From Nostoc mirabile CHAB5784 (GTDB taxonomy: Bacteria; Cyanobacteriota; Cyanobacteriia; Cyanobacteriales; Nostocaceae): a stretch of DNA of 41,787 nucleotides. Shown here piece after piece: positions 15,426-24,517 of the stretch. The stretch covers positions 1 through 41,787 of the forward strand of contig NZ_JAIVFS010000071.1 in assembly GCF_020829645.1 (NCBI RefSeq). Direction: 5' to 3'. The position numbers and the translations under genes are program-made. The notes beneath the pieces are model-generated. The model was not told the DNA's origin and searched no databases. It was given only the letters and a program-made list of their open reading frames with translations. The stretch's first letter is position 1. Each line of letters begins with the position of its first letter.

Positions 15426-15824
15426 TTACGAGAACAGTTCTGTTGTATCGGTGTAAAATCTGACGGAAGTTACTAAACCTGCTTGATTGCGATCGGTAAA
15501 GGCGACTGCTCGCAGGGTTACAGCCTCTCCATCCTGACGTTTGTAATGGTTTAAGGCTTCTAGAACAAAAAACAAATCGCTGCCGTAAATGTTCAGTAAG
15601 TCGTGTTCCAAGCTATCAAATGTCGTCCAGTAATTCGAGAGAAACTGGACAATCGCTTCTTTACCTTGAACAAGAGGATGATTGTTGGAGAGCATAACGC
15701 AATCCTCTGCAAGAAAGCTGCTATACAGTTCAACGTTTTTAGTATCTATAGCCTGTAAATAGGTGAGATACCATTCGTAGTTCTGGGGTGAAAGTTGATT
15801 AATTCTGAGCTTGTCAGTTTTCAC
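15426..15824 (-). CDS. SnoaL/NTF2-like protein
   Basis: Start placed at GTG 15824, four bases after the stop of the upstream SDR and with GGAAC upstream; longer frames would run back through the SDR gene. 132 residues: ..QNYEWYLTYLQAIDTKNVELYSSFLAEDCVMLSNNHPLVQG then KEAIVQFLSNYWTTFDSLEHDLL and a beta sheet ending VTSVRFYTDTTELF, an NTF2-like plan. Translationally coupled to the SDR upstream, repeating the SDR + NTF2-like pairing seen at 14076-15270. Confidence 0.75.
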   Translation of the reverse strand: MKTDKLRINQLSPQNYEWYLTYLQAIDTKNVELYSSFLAEDCVMLSNNHPLVQGKEAIVQFLSNYWTTFDSLEHDLLNIYGSDLFFVLEALNHYKRQDGEAVTLRAVAFTDRNQAGLVTSVRFYTDTTELFS

Positions 15825-15828
15825 AGGC

Positions 15829-16620
15829 TTATTGTTCCTGATAGTTCCACAGCAAGCCACCGTCAACATAGAAGGTAGAGCCTGTAATGTAATCGGCATC
15901 AGATGAAGCTAAGAATGCCACTAAGTTTGAGACATCCTCTGGTTTACCTAACCGTCCCAGCGGAATATTTTTTAGCACGGTGTCGAGTTTTTCTTTGTTT
16001 TCGAGTAAATCTTTATTAATTGGAGTTGCGATCGCCCCTGGAGCAACGTTATTAATTGTGATTCCCAAAGGGCCTAACTCCACTGCCAAATTTCGCATCA
16101 TCATCTTAACGCCGCCTTTGCTGACGCAATATGCAGTGAAATGGGGAAATGGCAGTTCTTCGTGAACCGAGCTAATATTAATGATTTTGCCAGGACGGTT
16201 TGTTTGCTTGAGATGCTTGACAAAAGCTTGAGCAGCAAAGAACACACCTTTCAAATTGACATCTGTCACCTTGTCGTAGTCTTGTTCACTCACGTCCCAA
16301 AAGTCTGCTCGTTTTTCCAGTCCAGCATTGTTCACGAGAATGTCTACTTGGCCGAAGCGATCAATACTTTCACTAATTAATCGTTGAACTTCACTAACTT
16401 GTCCTAAATCAGCTTGAATTGTTGCTCCTACATCAGATTGCGCCATGTGACATTTGCCGCCAGCGGCCTGCACTTGATTTAATGTCTCCTGTGCCCCTTC
16501 AGGATGAGAGCGGTAGTTAATCACTACACTAGCTCCATCTTGAGCTAGGCGGATAGCGATCGCTTGTCCGATCCCTTGACTACTGCCCGTTACCAACGCC
16601 ACTTTTCCATCAAGTTTCAT
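15829..16620 (-). CDS. Short-chain dehydrogenase (glucose-1-dehydrogenase-like)
   Basis: Start at ATG 16620 with AAGGAG nine bases upstream; the longer frame to 16671 has no such site. 263 residues. TGSSQGIG (about 12-19), NNAG, NISSVHE for the catalytic Ser, YCVSKGG for Tyr/Lys, APGAIATPIN, and the terminal ITGSTFYVDGG. An insertion (GATIQADLGQ) follows the third strand. Close in pattern to glucose-1-dehydrogenase-type SDRs. Complete. Confidence 0.92.
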   Translation of the reverse strand: MKLDGKVALVTGSSQGIGQAIAIRLAQDGASVVINYRSHPEGAQETLNQVQAAGGKCHMAQSDVGATIQADLGQVSEVQRLISESIDRFGQVDILVNNAGLEKRADFWDVSEQDYDKVTDVNLKGVFFAAQAFVKHLKQTNRPGKIINISSVHEELPFPHFTAYCVSKGGVKMMMRNLAVELGPLGITINNVAPGAIATPINKDLLENKEKLDTVLKNIPLGRLGKPEDVSNLVAFLASSDADYITGSTFYVDGGLLWNYQEQ

Positions 16621-16768
16621 CGAGTTCTCCTTTGACAGTTGAAAATTGCTTGAATTTAAGTACGTATGCATAAATATTTAGGCATTTTTCAATACGACTG
16701 AAATTACCGTATTTCTTCCCTATTCCCTATTCCCCTTCTTAACTAGATAATTTCTTTTGCAAGACTAC

Positions 16769-17590
16769 TTATGAATGAGATTCTCTGCGGCAAGGTGCGC
16801 TGACGTTCTTGAAAATGCTGCGGTAGTGAGGTACATGAAACAGCTTGCAGGTCAAAATATCCTGCTTGTGTGTCCCAATCACCTTTAAAAAATGAAAGGC
16901 TCCTACTGCAAGTAAGGAGCCTAATGAAGGGGCAATGCCATAAATCCATTGATCCTGCCAATTACCGCTAACGAATGCGGGGCCAAAGCTGCGGGCAGGA
17001 TTGAGACTCGTACCAGAAATTGGTGATTCTAACCAAACCATTGTTGCCACCAATAGCCATGTCATTAGCGGTGTCCACCGTAGTAGTCGATGCTGACTGA
17101 GGAAAATAAAAATGGCGAAAACAAGCAAGAAGGTCATGCTAACTTCTGCCAAGAAGACAACCCCAAGGGAATAGCTGTTGCTTGGTAACGTCATGCCGTT
17201 TTTAACGTTGGTAGCGTATTCTTTCCAAACACCAATTAAAACTGTGGCTCCTAAAATCGCACCAAGAAACTGCCCAAAGACATATCCTACAAAGTCTATA
17301 CGGTGCATTTTTCCACGTACCCAAAACGCGAGTGACAAAGCAGGATTGATGTGCGCCCCGCTGAGTTTACCTAACGGTGAGATGGCAATCAGCGAACCCG
17401 TACCCGCAAACATCAACCCGGTCAATAGTAGACGAGAACTGCGATCGGGAATCCATTGTTCCATTGGCAAGCCTGCACTAAAGTTGAAAACGACAGCACT
17501 CAAACCTACAAAAACCAGCAGGGCGGTTCCTAAAAGTTCTGCTGCATACTCTGCCCAATGCAATTGTCTCCAACGAATGAGAGCAACCAT
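16769..17590 (-). CDS. MIP family aquaporin/glycerol-channel-like protein
   Basis: Six hydrophobic helices with both pore half-helices: GAHINPAL (NPA at about 82-84) and GTSLNPARS (NPA at about 197-199). Intact water/small-solute channel of the inner membrane. The C-terminal 40 residues (from about 235) are polar, with Cys and basic residues, and look unlike a normal aquaporin tail, possibly read-through into unrelated sequence. It is the first gene of the minus-strand metabolic block and divergent from the HxlR gene, so likely controlled by it. Confidence 0.9.
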   Translation of the reverse strand: MVALIRWRQLHWAEYAAELLGTALLVFVGLSAVVFNFSAGLPMEQWIPDRSSRLLLTGLMFAGTGSLIAISPLGKLSGAHINPALSLAFWVRGKMHRIDFVGYVFGQFLGAILGATVLIGVWKEYATNVKNGMTLPSNSYSLGVVFLAEVSMTFLLVFAIFIFLSQHRLLRWTPLMTWLLVATMVWLESPISGTSLNPARSFGPAFVSGNWQDQWIYGIAPSLGSLLAVGAFHFLKVIGTHKQDILTCKLFHVPHYRSIFKNVSAPCRRESHS

Positions 17591-17659
17591 GATTCACGAG
17601 GATGTATTAGTGAAAACTGCCATTAATTTAAATTATTTTGCTCTATTCACAATTAGCAT

Positions 17660-17723
17660 GTATATTCGTTTCATTAAAGTAGGGACAAAAAAGTAACATA
17701 GGAACTGAAACAGACGTATATAC
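17660..17723. promoter_or_regulatory. Candidate operator in the hxlR/aquaporin divergent region
   Basis: The 134-bp gap has GTATATTCGTTTC (17660) facing GAAACAGACGTATATAC (17707), i.e. an inverted GTATAT(A/T)CG motif. The palindrome GTATATAC touches the hxlR start codon. HxlR-family dimers typically bind such dyads, so this fits an autoregulated divergent operator. Confidence 0.45.
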
Positions 17724-17724
17724 T

Positions 17725-18051
17725 ATGAACCGCCCTGAACCCACTTGTCCTGCGGAACTGACACTAGAGTTCATCGAGGGACGCTGGAAAATTATAATCC
17801 TGTGGCATCTGGCGCGGGGAGTGAAGCGCTCTTCCCAGCTTTCTCAAGCAATTACAGGTATTTCCCGTCGTGTATTAACCCAGCAACTAAGACAAATGGA
17901 GCAAGACGGACTTGTTAACCGAGAGGTTTTTGCTCAAGTGCCACCCCGCGTAGACTACTCATTAACGCCTCTAGGTGAAAGTTTAATGCCGATTGTTGAG
18001 GCAATGTGCGAGTGGGCGCATACCCATCGAGACGAACTACCTCAGCCATAA
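17725..18051 (+). CDS. HxlR/MarR-type winged-helix transcriptional regulator
   Basis: 108 residues. TCPAELTLEFIEGRWKIIILWHLARGVKRSSQLSQAITGISRRVLTQQLRQMEQDGLVNRE and the YSLTPLGESLMPIVEAMCEWA end are diagnostic of HxlR. Cys8 sits where redox- or electrophile-sensing members have their reactive Cys; a second Cys is near 96. Divergent from the aquaporin-SDR-ene-reductase block, suggesting it represses that block and is relieved by electrophiles (inference). Confidence 0.93.
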   Translation: MNRPEPTCPAELTLEFIEGRWKIIILWHLARGVKRSSQLSQAITGISRRVLTQQLRQMEQDGLVNREVFAQVPPRVDYSLTPLGESLMPIVEAMCEWAHTHRDELPQP

Positions 18052-18177
18052 AAGAGTGTTTCTTAAATTGGTAATAAGCTTTAAGGGTGATCGCTCTAGT
18101 AAAATCAAAAACCACCCACATCATGTAAGTGGAGAACAAAAGAGATTGTATATCTTTTATCGCTAAGTGTGGGGATT

Positions 18178-19560
18178 TTATTTTGTTGACTGGGGTGCGA
18201 TCGCTGCTTGTAGTCTCTGCTGCAATCGAGTATATCGCTCCTGCGACTTTGTAGAACGAACGCACATACTGATTGCTTTCTTACTGCCAATAATAATCGC
18301 CAGCTTCTTGGCACGGGTTAACCCTGTATAAAGTAAATTCCGAGTCAACATCATGTAATGTTGCATGTACAAAGGCAAAATCACTACTGGGTATTCAGAA
18401 CCCTGCGACTTATGTATGCTAACGCTCCAGGCTAAAGCAATTTCATTCATGTCAGCATAATCATAAGTAACATCGCGCTCTTGGTACTGGACGATTACTT
18501 CCTGTTCTTCGGTATCAATAATAGTAATAAATCCCACATCGCCGTTAAAGACTTCGCGTTGATAATCGTTGGTTAATTGAATTACCCTGTCACCAACTCT
18601 AAAAATAGTTCCACCCCTGGTTACTTCAATTTTTTCTGGACTAGGTGGATTAATTAACTGTTGCAGTACATTATTGAGATTGCGTGTACCGACTAATCCC
18701 CTTGTCATTGGTGCAAGCACTTGTACATCACTAGCTGGGTGAAAACCAAGTTTGGGAACCAAATCAGTAATCAACTCGCTAATTGCTTGCACTCCATGTT
18801 CTGGCTCAAATCCTCCACCATGCCAAAGACAATCAGATTGAGGTGTGTTAGAAATTGATTCGATATTGGGATATTGTCCCCGGTTAATTAGATGCGATGC
18901 AGTGATAATTTTGCTAGTAGCAGCTTGACGAAATACTTGAGTGAGGCGCACCACAGGCACTTGACGCGAATTAATCAAATCAGCCAGCACGTTACCCGCC
19001 CCTACCGATGGTAATTGGTCAATATCTCCCACTAATAATAGTTGAGCATTGTCTGCAACTGCTTCAATCAAGGAATACGCCAGAAACAAGTCGAGCATAC
19101 TAGCTTCGTCTACAATAATTGCACTATGGGGTAACGGATTAGTGTGATCGCATTTAAAACTGCGAGTTCTGGGGTCAAATTCCAAAAGGCGATGTATCGT
19201 TTTTGCCTCCAACCCTGTCATCTCACCTAATCTTTGGGCAGCGCGTCCAGTTGGTGCAGCCAAGGCAATTGATTTACCCATTGCCTTCCACAAACTGACT
19301 ATGGTGCTAGTGCAGAATGTTTTTCCCACACCAGGGCCACCTGTAATTACGGTGAATCTAGAGTAAGCAGCCGTCTCTACTGCTTGTTGCTGTTCAGGTG
19401 ATAGTGAAACTTTGCGGCTACTGCTAAAACGCTCCAACCAAGCGCGGACGCGAGGAATATCAGGACTGATGGGGTAGGTGAGGCGAAGGCGTACCAATTG
19501 GGCTAAGTTTTGTTCAGTATAGAAGGGCGATCGCCTTATGATTAACTGATGCGAAGGCAA
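18178..19560 (-). CDS. RecD2/TraA-type helicase, N-terminally truncated
   Basis: Superfamily 1B DNA helicase. Walker A GGPGVGKT (about 75-82), motif Ia APTGRAAQRL, Walker B IIVDEASMLD, motif III LLVGDIDQLPSVGAG, LTQVFRQ, SIHKSQGSEYP and TGLTRAKK are all present. RecD2 proteins are about 740 residues; the N-terminal 280 or so (OB and helix-hairpin-helix part) are missing. The frame starts at a TTG next to TGACTAA-like tandem repeats. No compensating frame was found upstream. The helicase core is intact, but the gene is probably a remnant. Confidence 0.85.
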   Translation of the reverse strand: MPSHQLIIRRSPFYTEQNLAQLVRLRLTYPISPDIPRVRAWLERFSSSRKVSLSPEQQQAVETAAYSRFTVITGGPGVGKTFCTSTIVSLWKAMGKSIALAAPTGRAAQRLGEMTGLEAKTIHRLLEFDPRTRSFKCDHTNPLPHSAIIVDEASMLDLFLAYSLIEAVADNAQLLLVGDIDQLPSVGAGNVLADLINSRQVPVVRLTQVFRQAATSKIITASHLINRGQYPNIESISNTPQSDCLWHGGGFEPEHGVQAISELITDLVPKLGFHPASDVQVLAPMTRGLVGTRNLNNVLQQLINPPSPEKIEVTRGGTIFRVGDRVIQLTNDYQREVFNGDVGFITIIDTEEQEVIVQYQERDVTYDYADMNEIALAWSVSIHKSQGSEYPVVILPLYMQHYMMLTRNLLYTGLTRAKKLAIIIGSKKAISMCVRSTKSQERYTRLQQRLQAAIAPQSTK

Positions 19561-19564
19561 TCCG

Positions 19565-19645
19565 CAGTAACTATTGACTATGAACAGTTGGCTATGGACT
19601 AATGACTAATAACTAATTACCATTGACCAATGACTAACCAAACCA
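19565..19645. repeat. TGACTAAT/TGACCAAT-type short tandem repeats
   Basis: Degenerate 7-base repeats (TGACTAT, GGACTAA, TGACTAA, TGACCAA) between two divergent genes; they overlap the start of the monooxygenase gene. Confidence 0.7.
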
Positions 19646-19962
19646 TTCATGTTGTAGCTCGTTTTGTGGCAATACCTAATAAAGTAGAAGAACTCAAAGC
19701 TTTATTATTGGGACTGATTGAATCAACGAAACTTGAAGCAGGTGTCATTAAATATGAACTTTTACAAAATCAATCAGAGCCAACAGATTTTACTTTTGTA
19801 GAAGAGTGGGAATCTGCGGCAGCACTGGATACTCATTTAGCGTCACCCCATGTGCAAGCAGCAATAGCCAAGCTAGAAGGATTAATAGCTGCGCCACTAG
19901 AAGATATCCGCCGTTATTCTATTTTGGCTGCGATACCTACTATCCAAGGAGTGGAATCTTGA
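19630..19962 (+). CDS. Antibiotic-biosynthesis-monooxygenase (YgiN-like) domain protein
   Basis: 110 residues of the dimeric ferredoxin-like ABM fold: IHVVARFVAIPNKVEELKALL, then ESTKLEAGVIKYELLQNQSEPTDFTFVEEWESAAALDTHLASPHVQA. The EAG(C/V)..Y and F..E.W..A...H..S.H motifs are typical of putative quinol monooxygenases. Complete; a terminator follows. Confidence 0.9.
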   Translation: MTNQTIHVVARFVAIPNKVEELKALLLGLIESTKLEAGVIKYELLQNQSEPTDFTFVEEWESAAALDTHLASPHVQAAIAKLEGLIAAPLEDIRRYSILAAIPTIQGVES

Positions 19963-20047
19963 AATGGTTGCAGACAGGACAGTTGGTTCTTTAATTCTTC
20001 TAGCCAGGGGTTGAGGGTGAACGGCATCGCACCCCAACAAAATAATA

Positions 20048-20088
20048 TTAGCGCCTACCTAAATATAGGTAAGCGCTATTGTTTTATT
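20048..20088 (+). terminator. Terminator after the ABM-domain gene
   Basis: AGCGCCTACCT / AGGTAAGCGCT stem with an AAATAT loop, followed by ATTGTTTTATTT. Confidence 0.7.
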
Positions 20089-20159
20089 TCAATTCAGAGA
20101 GAAAATACAGTGAAATGAATTAAGAGATTTTTGCTATTAATTGATTCCAATTTAATTGA

Positions 20160-20432
20160 TTACACAGCACTGCGACGATTTAGCAAGTTCCACAAGAAAA
20201 CAGCGACAATTGCGCCAAGAACCGCTACTGCAATACCAGGAATGCTGAGTGTGGGGGCGGCTAATGTCAAGGTTCCTGTACTGAAGAATACACCCAAACT
20301 ACCACCAACAAAAGCACCGATAATTCCTAATAAGATTGTTCCGAGAATTCCGCCGCCTTGATGACCGGGGTAGATAGCCTTTGCAATAGCACCAGCAATT
20401 AGACCTAAAACAATCCAAGCAAGAATATTCAT
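20160..20432 (-). CDS. GlsB/YeaQ/YmgE family stress-response membrane protein
   Basis: Start at ATG 20432 (MNILAWIVLGLIAGAIAKA); the frame extends upstream to 20498 without support. 90 residues with three hydrophobic helices and Gly-rich turns (YPGHQGGGILGTILLGIIGAFVGG), the hallmark of this inner-membrane family. Function is poorly defined. The C-terminal RRSA is basic and cytoplasmic. Complete. Confidence 0.9.
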   Translation of the reverse strand: MNILAWIVLGLIAGAIAKAIYPGHQGGGILGTILLGIIGAFVGGSLGVFFSTGTLTLAAPTLSIPGIAVAVLGAIVAVFLWNLLNRRSAV

Positions 20433-20585
20433 TGTTTTAATTTGATAAACGTTTTTTAATGACAAATACACAATAGCAATCCCAGCATTGACATTCAATC
20501 TACCAGCAGAATCAACTATTAATAGCCTTGAGGATGAACGCTGTTACTTCTTGTGATATACCCCCTAATTGAGATGGATAATTAA

Positions 20586-20621
20586 TAAAAAAGCTCCTAG
20601 TTGGTCTAAAACCAGGAGCTT
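20586..20621 (-). terminator. Terminator-like hairpin
   Basis: AAGCTCCT/AGGAGCTT stem with a T run on the minus strand, 68 bases downstream of the frame ending at 20689. It may belong to that decayed gene. Confidence 0.6.
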
Positions 20622-20688
20622 CGTTTATTCATTGCTTGATAATTGCAGTATATGCATTTTTAATGATTTATCTCATCTACTTTAAGAA

Positions 20689-20916
20689 TTAAGCTATGTT
20701 TGAAAGCCGAATATTAATTTGATAAGGTGAAGGGGTAAATGGCTTGTAGCTGCGACCAATGTAAAAGAAGTCATCAATTGCTGGCTTGCTCTCATTCACC
20801 ACCGTTACAACTACCTTGGCACTAGCAACAATTATTTTCTATCCATCAAAAACTTTGTCACAAACATCAAGCGACGGACGCAACACAGTTCCCCAGGCAG
20901 GTTGCCTATCTGGGTA
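20689..20916 (-). pseudogene. Fragment of an unidentified gene with an internal TAG
   Basis: 76 codons without a start, beginning after a TGA. The sequence PAWGTVLRPSLDVCDKVFDG, TAG (20839-20841), KIIVASAKVVVTVVNES and PAIDDFFYIGRSYKPFTPSP looks strongly coding on both sides of the stop in the same phase. The family was not recognised. A terminator follows downstream. Confidence 0.45.
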
Positions 20917-20980
20917 TCAGCTATGGCACATATCGAGGTTCGCACCCAGTTACACGCTATGAAGAAAGCTGCTGGTTTGA

Positions 20981-21139
20981 ATACGTGCCATTCATCAGCT
21001 AAATCAACTTATTCACGCTTTCAGGGCGGATTTAGCAACTAAGCAAGATTTGGAAATTTTGCTCAAACGACAAAGAGAATTAAATCAACAACTTCAAGAA
21101 CTCAACGAGCGAGTTGACACCCCACCTGCTACAAAATAA
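20981..21139 (+). pseudogene. C-terminal fragment of a coiled-coil protein
   Basis: 52 codons open from a stop to TAA with no proper start: RAIHQLNQLIHAFRADLATK then QDLEILLKRQRELNQQLQELNERVD, a clear heptad coiled coil. Probably the tail of a gene whose 5' part has been lost. Confidence 0.4.
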
Positions 21140-21281
21140 GCATTCGACAGCAGTTAGTTTATGGGATGGCGGAAGCACCCGCTTTATAGCGATCGCTCTT
21201 AATTCTTAGAGGAAACCCTAAGCGACACCAAACAGCCCGTCGTAGACATCGCTCCCACTTGGGCCAGAACTGAAAACCCCA

Positions 21282-21671
21282 TCACTCTCCATCCCTAACC
21301 TCTAACTGATAAATCCGCATCGATGGGTATTCGTCCATCATCCGCCAGTAATACCCAGTAGGCGGCAACGACACCCTACCACCGCAACGATACAAAAAGA
21401 TTGGCTCACAGGAGTGCATAGCTTTTTTCATCACTTGCTCTAAACTGGGGTCTGGGTTCTCGCTGTTGTACCAAATAATATGCGCTTTTCCCAAGTAACC
21501 CGCATTTAGCAGACTAGCAAACAGCCATTCCATCAGCGATTGAATTTGCTCTTGGCTAACGCCGCAGCTTTGTTGTCCGTAGCTATCAATTGTTGGCTGG
21601 GCTGGTTTGGGTTTGAGGAAGTTTAAGAATGTAATGACGGTGAGAAACGCAACTATTACCAGAGTTCCCAT
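21282..21671 (-). CDS. Membrane-anchored protein, unknown
   Basis: 129 residues. The N-terminal hydrophobic segment MGTLVIVAFLTVITFLNFL is a signal anchor, followed by a Pro-rich linker and a soluble domain with three Cys (SCGVSQEQ, HSCEP, YRCGG) that could form disulphides in the periplasm. GYYWRMMDEYPSMRIYQLEV near the end. No family recognised; complete. Confidence 0.65.
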   Translation of the reverse strand: MGTLVIVAFLTVITFLNFLKPKPAQPTIDSYGQQSCGVSQEQIQSLMEWLFASLLNAGYLGKAHIIWYNSENPDPSLEQVMKKAMHSCEPIFLYRCGGRVSLPPTGYYWRMMDEYPSMRIYQLEVRDGE

Positions 21672-21875
21672 TTGTTGAGGCGATCACCTGGTCGTGTGGC
21701 GGTTACGCCATCGCACTGTTGCCAGGAGTGCTTGTTTACTGTTGAAAATGGGGGAGCGATCGCTCCAGAGGTACAATTTTTCCTCTAAGAATTAGTCAGA
21801 TCCAAAGGCGATGGAACAGCGGTTTTTGCGCTGACTACGCACGGTTACTAACTCTGTGTTAATTGTTCTGTTTAA

Positions 21876-23423
21876 CTACTCTAGTTCTGCCTTTAATTCC
21901 TTGAATTCTTTGTACTGCTTATCTTTGTGCTGCCAGTATTTATTGACTGTTTCTTTAGCTGCAACTGCACTTTCATATTCTGTTCCACCTTGGAGAGTTA
22001 ACCTTTCTCTTACTTTTTTCCGAAGGTCAGAGATGATTTTACCGTTAACTTTGCGGGTTTTAGCCCAATCTAAAATAGTTTGTGGATAAGAACTAGTGCC
22101 AATATATTTACCTTGAATAATTTCTGGTAGACTGTAACCTTTTAGTTCGCTTATCCAATAGTAAATAAATTTGAGGTCTGGGTCTTTTTCGGGAATATTC
22201 TTATTTGGGTTATATATGCGAAAAGTATCACTTAAGGGATTAGTAACACCTGATTGCATCTGCCATTGCCAATTATTAATTGCTAAATCTCCATCTACTA
22301 AATAGTTCATGTAGTGTCTAGCGCCGTGATGCCAGGAAATACCACAATTGATAGTTAAAAAGGTGGCGCACATTGCTCGCATCCGAAAATTCATCCAGCC
22401 CATCGTTTGAAGTTGCCGCATACTGGCATCAACCAATGGAAAGCCTGTCATTCCTTGTTGCCACGCCTGAAATAATTCTTGTTTTGCTCCTGATAACACT
22501 GATGGGGTATATAGTTGATCAAATTCTGGGTAACGGTTAGTGTAAGCAATTTCTGGATGGAAATAGAGCCGTGCAGTAAAACTATCATGCCATCGTAAAC
22601 GGTCTCGAAATGCTTTGAGGGAGAATTCTGCCTTGGGTTGAGTTTTTAATTTTTCTGCTGTGGTTTTAGTACTTTGATAGACAGTACGGGTTGAAATAGT
22701 CCCGAAAGTCAGGTGTGGTGACAAGTGAGATGTTGCTCCAAGCTGTGATAACATTGGACGAGAAAGCTTCCAGTGATAACCGTAATATCTCTTCTGAAAA
22801 AATGAGTCTAGCTTGGCTTGTGCTTCGGTTTCACCTCCTGAAAAATAAATTTTCTCTTCTGTCGAAAAACTGTGATACTTATGTTTAAGTTCTTCAAATG
22901 TTAGCTGTGGTAGATTGAGTGTGATTTGAGGCGTATTAATAGTTGCTGGTGTTTTATATTGGGATTGTCTTTGATAGGTATAATATTCGTTAAACCACTG
23001 GTCACGTTGTTCTACTGATTGCAGAAAGTTGTTTAGTCCAAGGTGGTAATCAAAGTTTAACTGTTTGTAAAAATCAATTACGGTCTTATCCCTGTTGATC
23101 CCATACTCTACCTGCACATCACGGTTAAAGAAAAGTTTGGGTTTATACCTAAGCTCAGTTAACTGCCTCGTCAACTCTTGCAAAATTTCTATAGAGTTGC
23201 CTTCAAATAAGTACAGCCGACTACCTAACTTCTGGAGATTTGAGTTGAGGTTTTCCAACGACTCAAATAAGAACCGAACTCTGGCAGTTCCCACATCAGC
23301 CCAGGTATAAAACCAAGGGTCAATGATAAAGAATGGCAAAACTCCTGCACCGTCAGCAGTTGCTATTGTGACAATTTCGTTATCAGTTAATCGTAAATCT
23401 CGACGGAACCATAGAAGGTGCAT
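21876..23423 (-). CDS. Deoxyribodipyrimidine photolyase / cryptochrome family protein
   Basis: 515 residues. The N-terminal alpha/beta antenna-binding domain begins MHLLWFRRDLRLTDN. The C-terminal FAD-binding domain has HLSPHLTFGTIS, the W-H-D..R..F region (RDRLRWHDSFTARLYF), GFPLVDASMRQLQTMGWMNFRMR and YLVDGDLAINNWQWQMQSG...TFRIYNP. It repairs UV-induced pyrimidine dimers with blue light or acts as a photoreceptor. The GDLAINNWQWQ segment departs from the usual CPD-photolyase GDLANNNGGWQW, so a cryptochrome-like subgroup is possible. Complete and apparently monocistronic. Confidence 0.92.
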   Translation of the reverse strand: MHLLWFRRDLRLTDNEIVTIATADGAGVLPFFIIDPWFYTWADVGTARVRFLFESLENLNSNLQKLGSRLYLFEGNSIEILQELTRQLTELRYKPKLFFNRDVQVEYGINRDKTVIDFYKQLNFDYHLGLNNFLQSVEQRDQWFNEYYTYQRQSQYKTPATINTPQITLNLPQLTFEELKHKYHSFSTEEKIYFSGGETEAQAKLDSFFQKRYYGYHWKLSRPMLSQLGATSHLSPHLTFGTISTRTVYQSTKTTAEKLKTQPKAEFSLKAFRDRLRWHDSFTARLYFHPEIAYTNRYPEFDQLYTPSVLSGAKQELFQAWQQGMTGFPLVDASMRQLQTMGWMNFRMRAMCATFLTINCGISWHHGARHYMNYLVDGDLAINNWQWQMQSGVTNPLSDTFRIYNPNKNIPEKDPDLKFIYYWISELKGYSLPEIIQGKYIGTSSYPQTILDWAKTRKVNGKIISDLRKKVRERLTLQGGTEYESAVAAKETVNKYWQHKDKQYKEFKELKAELE

Positions 23424-23970
23424 AGTTTAACTTACCATAGCCTACAATACATTTGTACCAATAATTTCTTTTGCTGTCGAAGTTGAGTGTCCATAGCCAG
23501 ATGTAATTTATCCTCACTTATTGAGGAACTGGGTGCTGTCAAGGAGCAACAACAGCCAGCAACAGTGGAATTAGATGTAACAAGAGCGCGATCACTTTCA
23601 ACACCCTAGAGCGCATCGTAATTTACCCCAATCCCGCAGCCAATAGCTCAATTCATCGCACTGAGAAATATCGAGAGAGCTGCTGATGTAACCTATTAGA
23701 TTGCTATTGGTTACTTTGCTAATAAACCTTGTGCAAAGCCGCAAAAATCGCATGAGAAAAGCGCAAACTGTAGATTGACTGTTTGATTACAGTAAATGCT
23801 CTCCTGAAACTCAACTGGCTTTACCCCTTAATTTCAAGTCGCCACAGGAGTAGCCGTGCATTGTAAATTTTCGTATGCTGCTTGATTGTTAGTCGTTTTC
23901 CCCCTATCCTCACAAAAGGTAGTAATGGTAAAGTAAATTTCCTTTTCAAAACAAGACTTCAGGGCAATTT
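23424..23970. other. Long intergenic region, leader of the HU gene
   Basis: 547 bases. A short plus-strand coding-like stretch (about 23517-23609, IEELGAVKEQQQPATVELDV) may be a gene remnant. The AT-rich segment at 23890-23970 probably carries the HU promoter. Nothing else recognised. Confidence 0.4.
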
Positions 23971-24246
23971 ATGAACTCATGTGAACTAGTGGATGCTGTA
24001 GCAGCGAAGGCCAACGTCACAAAAAAGCAAGCTGATGAAGTCATCAGTGCTTTTTTGTCAGTCGTTACCGAAGCTGTAGCCAATGGGGATAAGGTAACGC
24101 TGATTGGGTTTGGGTCATTCGAGCGACGCGATCGCTCAGAGCGCGAAGGGCGTAATCCCAAAACCAATGAGCCAATGACTATTCCAGCGACCAAAGTGCC
24201 TGCGTCTTCTGCTGGGAAACAGTTTAAAGAAAAAGTAGCGCCATAG
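23971..24246 (+). CDS. HU family DNA-binding protein
   Basis: 91 residues, starting MNSCELVDAVAAKANVTKKQ. The GFGSFERRDRSEREGRNPKTNEPMTIPA region is the DNA-embracing arm with the conserved Pro-type turn (GRNPKTNE). Nucleoid-associated dimer that bends DNA. Complete. On accessory DNA it may be a plasmid-borne paralogue of the chromosomal HU. The Cys at position 4 is unusual. Confidence 0.95.
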   Translation: MNSCELVDAVAAKANVTKKQADEVISAFLSVVTEAVANGDKVTLIGFGSFERRDRSEREGRNPKTNEPMTIPATKVPASSAGKQFKEKVAP

Positions 24247-24517
24247 ATGAATTGCTTTACCACTAGCAATCTAATCGCTGCTTCCGCTGTAGCACTTGTT
24301 GATCTCAAGACAGCATAGGGCAACGATAGGGGGAATGTGAGTGTGGAATTGCGGATGTTACACAAGCGCGATCGCTTGCTGTTGCGTCCACAGCATAAAA
24401 GAGCAGCTTCAAGTTAACTAACAATTTGGGTTATTAATCTCAAGTTACTAATTTTATTAGCTACTTTTAATTAGTTCTCTGGGCATCATAAGTATTATAT
24501 AGTGATTATTACTACCG

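Noticed and set aside
21000..21140. Plus-strand frame HQATDATQFPRQVAYLGISYGT... (about 20860-21000)
   Set aside because: Antisense to the more convincing minus-strand remnant 20689-20916; it cannot be told apart from a shadow.
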